The translations under genes were made by a program, and so were the position numbers. The notes below the pieces were generated by a model, which saw only the letters and a list, made by a program, of their open reading frames with translations, was not told the DNA's origin and did no database searches. This document shows positions 1 to 6,952 of a stretch of 9,284 bases of DNA, piece after piece; within the stretch, counting starts at the first letter, position 1; every line of letters starts with the position of its first letter. The DNA is from Candidatus Hydrogenedentota bacterium. GTDB taxonomy: Bacteria; Spirochaetota; Leptospiria; Turneriellales; J094. The DNA lies in assembly GCA_003695005.1 (NCBI GenBank), contig RFJE01000271.1, forward strand, positions 1-9,284, read 5' to 3'.

Positions 1-1244
1 CTCATCGTATCTTTTAAGTCTATTTTAAATTGTTCCTGGAAAAGATCCCTCTCCATATCCTGATGTACAGCTGTTATTACATCTTGTAATTGTAAATGAT
101 TATTTTGGTACTCGATATTTCTTACCTGAATAATCGCAAATTGTTTTTTAGTAACAGGGAATTTTTTAGGGGAAAGTACTGCCTTTGAAGCCATGTCGAG
201 TGCAAACGATTGGATTTTTTTCTTTAGAGATAGAGCAGTCTGCTCACTTTTCATTTGAGCTACACTTAACTTTTTGTATCTTGCCGTAGAAATAAAAAAG
301 GGGGAAGCGGCATACTTTTTAGCGAGCAAGAAAAAATTTTGTTTGTTATTTTGTCTATTCTTATATTCATGTAAAAATTTATCTGCTTTTTTTTCACCCG
401 TTATGACAGTAAAGCGATAATCAAATGCAATTACTTTTTGGTACAAATGTTTATGAGAACCAAAGTAAGCGTAAAGTTCCGCGGGGGTAAGCTGCACTCG
501 AAATTTTTTTGTTGGATATACTCCCTTCATCGAATAGTGATATTTTACAGCAAGGTATGATCTTGCAACAAAAGCCTCGTCGATCCATTCTACTTGCTTT
601 TCTTTCCCGATTAATTGGAATTCTTTTAATGATAATTGATACGCTTCTTTGGCAGCTAAAAGTTCTTTTGCTAAATCGAGATATTGTTGTATTACAAAAG
701 GTTTTGAAGTTAACAAAGCTCGATATTCACTTTTGTTAAAAACAAGATTTACATCGGCAAGGGAAATGGATTTGTCTTGAAACTTCCCGATAAAAATAGA
801 GTTAGCTTTTTTTCTTAAAAGAACTTTCCCTTTTTGGATGATGCGATTAGCTTGAATTTCTTTTACAGCTTTTTCGCTATCAAATAAAAACCCTAAATTT
901 AAAGCTACATCTTTCGGGGAAAAATTTTCTCCTATGTACTTTTTTCCATACCAATTTAAGCAATGGTAATAGCGTGATCTTTTTTCTCGAAAAAGATATT
1001 CATTGTAATGACTATCTTCTCGTAAATGCCACTTTAATGCTAATAGATTTTCTGCCATTAGTTTTTTAATTTCCGCTTGAGTTTTTGCCTTTGTTTTTTC
1101 GGGAAAGTAAATAAAGTGAATCCAACGAAAAGCAGGTTCATCAATTTTTTTCCAGGATGAATCAATCACAGGTTTATTGCAGGAAAACAAACATAAAAAA
1201 AAGAAGCTCATTTGAAGGGGAAAAATCAATGCATACTTATGCAT
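1..1244 (-). CDS. PpiC/SurA-like peptidyl-prolyl isomerase-type lipoprotein, 3' end outside window
   Basis: The frame is open from the ATG at 1244 to base 1, giving 414 residues with no stop, so the gene continues beyond the window. The N-terminus is a hydrophobic signal ending in the lipobox L-F-S-C (Cys22), so the mature protein should be a lipid-anchored envelope protein. Residues about 150-260 are helical with a SurA-N/trigger-factor-like look (SLADVN, LAKELLAAKEAYQLS, LTPAELYAYF). Residues about 270-375 follow the parvulin layout: a beta strand (FDYRFTVI), a helix with KADKFLHEY, NFFLLAKKYA, then LSPKKFPVTKKQFAIIQVRNIE at the end. Residues about 36-145 may be a second, more degenerate parvulin-like unit (FRWIHFIYF; FSPKDVALNLGFLF). 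The usual glycine-rich GG-LG motif is not evident, so the role may be chaperone rather than catalysis. The start lies two bases after the upstream stop with no clear Shine-Dalgarno, suggesting coupled re-initiation. Family assignment is from pattern only. Inferred role: folding or delivery of the exported proteins encoded just upstream. Confidence 0.72.
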   Translation of the reverse strand, partial: MHKYALIFPLQMSFFFLCLFSCNKPVIDSSWKKIDEPAFRWIHFIYFPEKTKAKTQAEIKKLMAENLLALKWHLREDSHYNEYLFREKRSRYYHCLNWYGKKYIGENFSPKDVALNLGFLFDSEKAVKEIQANRIIQKGKVLLRKKANSIFIGKFQDKSISLADVNLVFNKSEYRALLTSKPFVIQQYLDLAKELLAAKEAYQLSLKEFQLIGKEKQVEWIDEAFVARSYLAVKYHYSMKGVYPTKKFRVQLTPAELYAYFGSHKHLYQKVIAFDYRFTVITGEKKADKFLHEYKNRQNNKQNFFLLAKKYAASPFFISTARYKKLSVAQMKSEQTALSLKKKIQSFALDMASKAVLSPKKFPVTKKQFAIIQVRNIEYQNNHLQLQDVITAVHQDMERDLFQEQFKIDLKDTM

Positions 1245-1246
1245 GT

Positions 1247-2716
1247 TTAGCGGTACTTTCTTAAATCTAGCACACCTTTTTCATATAAAATAGCAATCAT
1301 GGCTGCAGCGTTGTTTACTGCCCATTTTGCCGCATTGGTATAAGCATTTGTATTGGTAAGCGTGTCATATCCTGTGCGCAATCGAACATGGTATGTATGG
1401 AAAGCTTGCTCCATAAAAATCTGAGAAATAGTAGCATTATGTCCTAAATTCCGAGAGTTCGCATACGCTTTGATTTTATTAAAGTCTTCGTAGTTAGAAG
1501 CAGCGTTACCACCGGGGATTCGCGGCCCATAGTTTACATCCACATCTTCCTCATATCCACCATGGTTGTAGCCAATCGTACTCCATATATGTGATTGTTG
1601 GTTCATATCTCCTGCCCAATGCATAACAAGAGCTAGATATTTTAAATCATCTCCCGGCAAAGAGTAGTAACGTCCGCTAACTGCGGATGACTCAAAAGTA
1701 CCCGAGCTAGCGGAGTTGTAATTTCTAGAAGTACCCCCTTCTAAAAACATTTCTTGAAAAAAGAAAGTAGAAGTATTATCGGCAGGCTCATAAATAATCC
1801 AGTCTTCATCTCCTTCGGTCACATGTCCTGCTCCTGGATATACGTTAGGAATTTGGTATGGATTTGGTGGTGGATCCCAACAATTACAAACTCCAAAAAA
1901 ACAACATGCATCCTGACCACGGTTTCCATCTTTATCTGTCCCTTCATCTGGACAGTTTCCTGTTGTATAGACATCACTAAAGCAATTATAATTGCTTCCA
2001 TTGGCAGTCGCAGATTTTTTCCCTCCATTGCCCGGCGCACCCACGGGGGTAGTAGAACCATTTTGTTTGTAATCCACGGCTGGATTGCCATTTGGCTGCG
2101 GTGTAAATTTGTTCGTGCAGTCCGTGCAATTTGGTAAATCAATCGTCATCCATGCATTATTCATGAACGTAGCTACGGTATAGTCGATGCCGACTCCAGG
2201 AAAGCCATAGTTTGCATTGTAAGAGTAACCATCATAATCATTATGATTGTTGGTAACTAAAATCACTCCTGAATCGGATACGGTTAGCAAGTTAATAAAG
2301 TGAGACCACGAAGTAAAATTATTTCGGGTAAATCCAGCATTAAACTCATAGTTCCAGGTGGTTGCATCATCCCACCAGTTGTCGCGAAAAAAATCAGGGC
2401 CAATTCCTCCGGCACGGCCAATACCTACAATGCCACACTGATTATCATTCCCTGTGGTTTGCGAACCTGTGGCATGGCCGTTCGGGTCATTATAGTCATA
2501 GCAAACATCCGAAGGACTTCCCGTGCCAGGCTCATATAAGCGGCCATTCGCTTTGGCTTTTAAGTATTCAAAAGCCCATCTCATTTGGTTGGTACCATAT
2601 TGCTCCATGTAAATAAGTCCTTCCTCGGCTAAATTTTGGTGAGTTTGGTATGTAAAAGAATGAATACTTGAAGTAACAAGTAAGAATATGATTGAGAAAA
2701 GGAAAACAAGCTTCAT
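1247..2716 (-). CDS. Secreted zinc-dependent phospholipase C / S1-P1 nuclease-superfamily protein
   Basis: This 489-residue protein has a Sec signal peptide (hydrophobic to about residue 18, likely cut after IHS, residue 20) and His26 close to the mature N-terminus (TYQTHQNLAEEG). Residues 366-376 read HWAGDMNQQSH, i.e. H-x3-D-x5-H. This is the exact spacing of zinc ligands His118-Asp122-His128 in Bacillus cereus phospholipase C and of the matching triad in S1/P1 nucleases. It is followed by NHGGYE (His385, Glu389; H-x3-E). SWSHFIN (His139) resembles the LHFID zinc-ligand motif of S1/P1 nucleases, with several candidate Asp ligands at 108-117. The family therefore suggests a trinuclear-zinc phosphodiesterase acting on phospholipids or nucleic acids; the substrate cannot be decided here. 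Unusually, 227 residues separate His139 from His366, and the insertion carries a Cys-rich Gly/Asn/Pro segment (eight Cys between 197 and 279). At 489 residues it is much longer than typical members. The start overlaps the previous stop as ATGA, with AGGAG seven bases upstream. Confidence 0.75.
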   Translation of the reverse strand: MKLVFLFSIIFLLVTSSIHSFTYQTHQNLAEEGLIYMEQYGTNQMRWAFEYLKAKANGRLYEPGTGSPSDVCYDYNDPNGHATGSQTTGNDNQCGIVGIGRAGGIGPDFFRDNWWDDATTWNYEFNAGFTRNNFTSWSHFINLLTVSDSGVILVTNNHNDYDGYSYNANYGFPGVGIDYTVATFMNNAWMTIDLPNCTDCTNKFTPQPNGNPAVDYKQNGSTTPVGAPGNGGKKSATANGSNYNCFSDVYTTGNCPDEGTDKDGNRGQDACCFFGVCNCWDPPPNPYQIPNVYPGAGHVTEGDEDWIIYEPADNTSTFFFQEMFLEGGTSRNYNSASSGTFESSAVSGRYYSLPGDDLKYLALVMHWAGDMNQQSHIWSTIGYNHGGYEEDVDVNYGPRIPGGNAASNYEDFNKIKAYANSRNLGHNATISQIFMEQAFHTYHVRLRTGYDTLTNTNAYTNAAKWAVNNAAAMIAILYEKGVLDLRKYR

Positions 2717-3324
2717 TTCATGACTCCTAACTCAAACGTTCCGTTTTTGATTTTTAGTGCTTTGCCTGTTGGACTAGCCGGAGCAGCGATCAAACCAGAA
2801 AATGTCCCTGTTATTTTAACGGGTTGCCCCTGTGCATTATATTGAATATTTGCATCTACTTGAAAAAGGGAGCCCTGCATTTTTTTATTTACGCGAACCC
2901 CTTTTCCTTTTTTTAATCGTTCTTCACGGCTCATTTTTAACCACTTTTGTTTTCTTTCATGCTTATTTTTACCGTGTGCAAAAAGAACTGCTGGCATGAG
3001 AGCAAAGTTCATTCCTTCTGCATTTTTGTAAATTACGGTTAAGTTATGATAGCGAATATCCGAATAAATTTGTTTAGGCCAGGTTTGGCTTTTTATTTCC
3101 ATTGTAATAATCATTTCTTGTCGGCTTACCCTATCCGTGGCACCGAATGTTAATCGATACATATTTTTTTGGCCGCGAATAGGTTCAATGCCAAAGCCTG
3201 CTTGTCCGCCAATTTTAACTTGTTTTTTTCCAAGGGTAAACTGAATGGCAGTTTGCTTATTTTGCGCAAACAAGCTGTTTATAAAAACAAGAAAGATAAT
3301 AACTGTAAATTTGTTCTTATTCAT
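2713..3324 (-). CDS. Small secreted protein with a C-terminal module shared with the giant surface protein
   Basis: I do not recognise a named family. The 203-residue product has a Sec signal peptide (MNKNK, then a hydrophobic core, cut after LFA at residue 20, mature start QNKQ). There is no lipobox Cys and indeed no Cys at all. Most of the mature chain alternates in a beta-strand manner. Residues about 117-148 are strikingly basic (14 Lys/Arg in about 30 residues, including SREERLKKGKGVRVNKK). The last 35 residues (ITGTFSGLIAAPA, then KIKNGTFEL) closely resemble the C-terminus of the neighbouring 1050-residue protein (ARGTFSGTLKAIDPA, then VTNGYFNV). The two therefore probably share a small beta domain, which points to a common site or partner. 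The gene starts one base after the upstream stop, with an AGAGG-type ribosome site six bases before the ATG, and its own stop overlaps the next start as ATGA. Function unknown; a periplasmic or surface location is inferred. Confidence 0.8.
   Translation of the reverse strand: MNKNKFTVIIFLVFINSLFAQNKQTAIQFTLGKKQVKIGGQAGFGIEPIRGQKNMYRLTFGATDRVSRQEMIITMEIKSQTWPKQIYSDIRYHNLTVIYKNAEGMNFALMPAVLFAHGKNKHERKQKWLKMSREERLKKGKGVRVNKKMQGSLFQVDANIQYNAQGQPVKITGTFSGLIAAPASPTGKALKIKNGTFELGVMK
2724..2728 (-). promoter_or_regulatory. Ribosome binding site for the phospholipase C/P1-like gene
   Basis: AGGAG lies inside the 3' end of the preceding gene, with seven bases between it and the ATG at 2716. It supports this start and, together with the ATGA overlap, translational coupling. 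Confidence 0.7.
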
Positions 3325-3325
3325 T

Positions 3326-6300
3326 TTATTCCTCTCGAATCACATTAAAGTATCCATTGGTGACGGTTTTAGCCGTTGCAGCGGGGTCAATTGCTTTTAA
3401 TGTCCCGCTAAACGTTCCTCGTGCAATGCCGCCTACAGCATCTATTCGAGATATGGTTAAACTGCCCGATGAATTTTGCTCATTATTGCCCGCAATATAC
3501 AGTAGTTTTTCTGTATTCGAATACCACGAAAGAATTAAATCATTTGTCGTCCAAGTCCCTGTTGGCGAACTTGTTTGGTTCGGTCCAATCAGGCTTACGT
3601 CAAAAATCCCATAGTCATTATTCGTGGCACCCTGTACTTTTAAGAAGTTCCAGCCTGCCGGCAAAGTTTGGTTTAAGCTTGGATTTGTGCCCGAGGCAGT
3701 TCCTAGTTGTGTTCCCGAAGGGTCGTATAATGTTAGCTTTAAGTTAACCCCACCTGTTGTGTTAACAGTAAAGGATCCAGTATTTGTTACTTGGATTGCA
3801 TAAAAAACAGATCCGGTAATTCCCCACGCAGCAGCTCTTGTATCATTTTGCAGTCCTTCTTGAATCGCACCCCGTCGGCTTGCGCCGTTTACAGGTAGGG
3901 TGGTTACACGGATATCCGTAATATTAGGATTGCCGCGGTTTGGATCGTAATTCGAAGAAGGCAATAGCGAAGCAGGGATTGTCATCGGGGATGATTCATC
4001 GGCATGCAGGAAAAAAGACTCTGCAGTTTTTAATTCCGTAAAGTCGCAAGTGGCGCAGTCTCTTGCCGATAAAGTAAATCCCGTTTTTCCTGTTAAAAAG
4101 CGCTCATTGGTTTGTTTGATGTGGCCGCTAAATTTTTTATTTGTGCCATCAATTACAGCACGAATGCCGATCGGATAAAGCATAAAATTTCCAATCGACT
4201 GTGTATTGCTTGGTGGTGGCGCAGGAGCCACATTCGTGGCAGTAAAGGTGGTAGCTGTTTTTGTGGTGTCCGTTTCCCCTGTGTATTGAGATACCATGGA
4301 GCCTGTAACCGGCACAAGGATTCGAATCGGGTAAGTTTTTGTTGCAATGGCATTGATTGTAGCTGTAAAAGTACCATCGGCAGCTGCGGTTACGGAAACA
4401 GTTCCCGATTCATCGTCAATTTCAATCCGAGCAGAATCAATTCCTGTGGTAATGCCTACAGAATCATCCCAATAATCCACAACACGACCGGTTACTTTGT
4501 GGTTTCCATCTTTGTACGTAACTAGTGTAATCGGATTTGGCAAAATGGTATTGCTTCCTTCTGCGACAGAAGATACTGTGGCAGAATTATTGTTATAGTC
4601 CACAGAAGTAAAACTGACGGTGTATGATTTTCCTTTATGAAAACTATTGTTGGGTGGTGATCCTGTTCCGTTTATGGTAAAACTGCCATCGGCAGCTGTT
4701 GTAGCAGTAAGGACATTGTTATTTTCGTCGGTAACGCTTACCGTTACACCGGATGCCCCACCGCCAATGTCCGAGACAGCAGTTCCTGTAATGCTTGCAT
4801 TTATATACAGTGCATAAGGGTTCGTAGAAATTGTATTATTGCCTGCAATGGTCATGTTAACTGTCGTATTGCCTGCATAATAATTGCTTTTGCTAAAGTT
4901 GACTGTGTAAGAGTAGCCTAGCCAGAAATCGGAGCTAGTTAAAATAAAGTTACCACTTGCATCGGTGGTGGTGGTTTTGACATTGCCGGCACCGTCGGTA
5001 GCACTTACCGTTACACCTGATAGTGGATTTAAGGTATGGTCATCTAATACCTGTCCTACAATATTGCCTGAATTCCTTACTAAACTTACGGGATTGCCTG
5101 TAATGCTATTACTTCCGGCATTGATGGTAGCCGAAACATCCGAACGTGTAATATAATTGGTTTTCGAAAGAGTCAGTACATACGAGCTTGTTTCTGTAAA
5201 GTCGTCGCTCGTTAAAACAAAGTTGCCACTAGAGTCGGTTGTATCGGAAATTAAATTTAAGGCACTGTCTGTGGTCGAAACACTTACACCTGCTAATGCT
5301 GTAGAAGTTGTGGCATCGAGTACTTGTCCTACAATTTGGACATCACTTTGTAAAATAGTTAGAGTATGTGTTGTGATAGATCCCTGTGTGGCATTTGTTG
5401 GGCTGCCCATGGTTAGCACAATTGTTTCAGAAAGTTCGGCTGTTGAGTCATTGATAATGTTGATGGTAATGGAGCTCGAAGTTTGGCCTGCTGGAATGGT
5501 AAAGGTGCCGGATGCTAAATCGTGGTCAGATGGATTGTTGGCTGTACCACTTACTGTAAATGGCACTGTTGTTGTAACGCCGGAAGTTGTAGAAAGCTGA
5601 ACGCTTACTGTTGCAGAAGCATCACTTTCTTTTGCGCTAGAGCTTGCACTTGCAAAACTCACCGAAGGCATGGTATCATCGTCAGTGATGGTTGCAGTAT
5701 GAGTGGTAATCGATCCCTGTGTGGCATTCGTAGGAGTGCCCATATCCACGACAATTGTTTCATTAGCTTCGTACAATGTATCTGTGGCAATGGTGATCGT
5801 GATGGTAGCAGAGCTATTGCCCTGCGGAATGGTAACGGGGGAATTGCTAATGGTATAGTCCGACGGAGAACTTGCAGTAGAAGAAGGGTTTACAGTAAAA
5901 GGAACGGTTACATCAACCACGGTTGGTGAGCTTAACTGTACTGTAATACTCATGGTGCCGGATTCACTTGTACTAGCTTGCGAAGCAGCCGTAAAGCTTA
6001 CGCTTGGATAAACAATATCATCATCTGTGATGTTGATTGTATGAGTGGTAATATTTCCAAGGGATCCTAAGCTCGGTGTACTTAAATTTAGGATGATGGT
6101 TTCCGTTCCTTCGGTAAGGGAATCGTCGTTTAACGTAACGGTAATGTCGGCTGATAAGCTCCCTGCGGCAATGGTTACCGAAGAAGAAGGGATGCTATAA
6201 TCCGCAGGACTTGTTGCTGTAGAAGTTGCATTAACCGTAAACGGGATAGCAACATCAGTATTTTGTTTTGCCGAAAGAGTTACCGTTACCAATACGGTTC

Positions 6301-6478
6301 CTGTTTCACTGGCCGTGGTTTGCGAGGTTGAATTAAAGCTAACCGTAAAAGTAGGAGAAGGGGTACTTTGAGTTGTTTGCGAGGTTTGTTTGTTTTCAGG
6401 GAATTCTTGTCCGCCAAAGCAATGAAAAGAAAATAACAAAACCGTGAACGATAGAAAAAAGTAAATTTGTCGCATCAT
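3326..6478 (-). CDS. Giant surface protein: three Calx-beta repeats, four carboxypeptidase-regulatory/Ig-like repeats, PPC-like domain
   Basis: The 1050-residue product opens with a signal peptide and Cys20 in LFSFHC, a poor lipobox by E. coli rules but tolerable as a spirochaetal lipoprotein. A Ser/Thr/Gln-rich linker (29-45) follows. Three Calx-beta repeats cover about 44-155, 158-268 and 271-378. Repeats 1 and 2 keep the acidic calcium-type motifs (NDDSLTEGTET; ITDDD), whereas repeat 3 is eroded (INDSTAELSET; ends ILQSD). Four carboxypeptidase-regulatory/Cna-B-like beta-sandwich repeats follow at about 379-468, 470-558, 560-654 and 660-755 (pattern GQVLD...GVSVS...DSSGNFVLTS). A proline-rich hinge sits at 751-757 and a C-x2-C pair at 808-811. 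Residues about 888-965 resemble a bacterial pre-peptidase C-terminal (PPC) domain (LTLYDPSGTQLG...LPAGWNFLKVQG). The C-terminal beta module (about 985-1047) is shared with the next gene. Such architecture is typical of calcium-stabilised stalks or adhesins; binding function is inferred. No catalytic motif or LPXTG/type IX signal is seen. The start at 6478 is favoured over the adjacent in-frame ATG at 6475 by GGAG ten bases upstream and an ATGA overlap. Confidence 0.85.
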   Translation of the reverse strand: MMRQIYFFLSFTVLLFSFHCFGGQEFPENKQTSQTTQSTPSPTFTVSFNSTSQTTASETGTVLVTVTLSAKQNTDVAIPFTVNATSTATSPADYSIPSSSVTIAAGSLSADITVTLNDDSLTEGTETIILNLSTPSLGSLGNITTHTINITDDDIVYPSVSFTAASQASTSESGTMSITVQLSSPTVVDVTVPFTVNPSSTASSPSDYTISNSPVTIPQGNSSATITITIATDTLYEANETIVVDMGTPTNATQGSITTHTATITDDDTMPSVSFASASSSAKESDASATVSVQLSTTSGVTTTVPFTVSGTANNPSDHDLASGTFTIPAGQTSSSITINIINDSTAELSETIVLTMGSPTNATQGSITTHTLTILQSDVQIVGQVLDATTSTALAGVSVSTTDSALNLISDTTDSSGNFVLTSDDFTETSSYVLTLSKTNYITRSDVSATINAGSNSITGNPVSLVRNSGNIVGQVLDDHTLNPLSGVTVSATDGAGNVKTTTTDASGNFILTSSDFWLGYSYTVNFSKSNYYAGNTTVNMTIAGNNTISTNPYALYINASITGTAVSDIGGGASGVTVSVTDENNNVLTATTAADGSFTINGTGSPPNNSFHKGKSYTVSFTSVDYNNNSATVSSVAEGSNTILPNPITLVTYKDGNHKVTGRVVDYWDDSVGITTGIDSARIEIDDESGTVSVTAAADGTFTATINAIATKTYPIRILVPVTGSMVSQYTGETDTTKTATTFTATNVAPAPPPSNTQSIGNFMLYPIGIRAVIDGTNKKFSGHIKQTNERFLTGKTGFTLSARDCATCDFTELKTAESFFLHADESSPMTIPASLLPSSNYDPNRGNPNITDIRVTTLPVNGASRRGAIQEGLQNDTRAAAWGITGSVFYAIQVTNTGSFTVNTTGGVNLKLTLYDPSGTQLGTASGTNPSLNQTLPAGWNFLKVQGATNNDYGIFDVSLIGPNQTSSPTGTWTTNDLILSWYSNTEKLLYIAGNNEQNSSGSLTISRIDAVGGIARGTFSGTLKAIDPAATAKTVTNGYFNVIREE
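5379..5728. repeat. Direct repeat from duplicated Calx-beta units
   Basis: The same 17 bases, gatccctgtgtggcatt, occur at 5379-5395 and 5712-5728, exactly 333 bases (111 codons) apart. They encode the matching ends of Calx-beta repeats 2 and 3; GTPTNATQGSITTHT and GSPTNATQGSITTHT differ at one residue. Identity at DNA level in an otherwise diverged pair suggests recent unit duplication or gene conversion within the gene. Confidence 0.75.
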
Positions 6479-6894
6479 GGTAAATGATCTCCGTCATTGA
6501 GTGGTATCATTTTAATTTCGCCAAGTTCTAATCGTAAATTTGGTAATCGAAAAATACCTGCACGGGTAATGCTTAAAAATCCTTCTTTTTGAAAATGAAT
6601 GTTATAGCCTTCCCCGCGTTTAATCCCAAGAAGTTCTAATTGAAATGTCCCTTGTTTGTCGGTAAGGATTTTTACTTTTTCCCCACGGACAAGAGAAATG
6701 ACCTGTACATTTTCCAAGGGTGAATTCGTAACGGCATTTAAGACACGGCCATTGGCTTTTCCTGTGCCTGAATTTTTTCGGTAAACAGCAGTCCCATTTT
6801 CCCATGTTGCAAGAGAATCCTGTTTACATTGCCCAAGAAAAAGAATAACCCCAATGGGAATAAAATAAAAAAATGCTCGTCGAAGAAAAAACAT
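6475..6894 (-). CDS. Small lipoprotein with one carboxypeptidase-regulatory-like domain
   Basis: From the ATG at 6894 the product is 139 residues: MFFLRR, a long hydrophobic core, then LGQC with Cys23 as probable lipidation site (Gln at -1 is atypical). Residues about 45-131 form a single carboxypeptidase-regulatory-like beta-sandwich (GRVLNAVTNSPLENVQVIS, then LTDKQGTFQLEL, YNIHFQKEGFL). It has the same layout as the four repeats in the following giant protein. The frame is open further upstream to a GTG at 6975 and an ATG at 6966, overlapping the barrel gene's end. Those would put 24-27 extra residues before the signal peptide, so I prefer 6894 although no clear Shine-Dalgarno precedes it; the upstream AGGTGG near 6970 keeps the longer form possible. 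The stop overlaps the giant gene's start as ATGA. Inferred role: a membrane-anchored accessory or partner of the giant surface protein. Confidence 0.78.
   Translation of the reverse strand: MFFLRRAFFYFIPIGVILFLGQCKQDSLATWENGTAVYRKNSGTGKANGRVLNAVTNSPLENVQVISLVRGEKVKILTDKQGTFQLELLGIKRGEGYNIHFQKEGFLSITRAGIFRLPNLRLELGEIKMIPLNDGDHLP
6489..6492 (-). promoter_or_regulatory. Ribosome binding site for the giant surface protein gene
   Basis: GGAG sits ten bases before the ATG at 6478 and thirteen before the second, adjacent ATG at 6475, so the first ATG is the more likely start. The site lies within the coding end of the small lipoprotein gene. Confidence 0.55.
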
Positions 6895-6952
6895 TGTTAT
6901 TTTAATAATTATTATGGACACAGTAGAATGATAGGGGCCAAAATCGTGCTTT

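Noticed and set aside
509..739. Plus-strand 76-codon frame
   Set aside because: It lies opposite the continuous minus-strand PpiC-like frame, which has a signal peptide and a coherent fold pattern.
1819..2142. Minus-strand 107-codon frame inside the phospholipase C/P1-like gene
   Set aside because: Alternate frame of the Cys-rich insertion. I considered a frameshift, but the main frame is continuous, with zinc motifs on both sides of it.
5157..5600. Plus-strand 147-codon frame opposite the giant surface gene
   Set aside because: It is a complement shadow of Thr/Ser/Val-rich repeats; no start signals and no recognisable domain.
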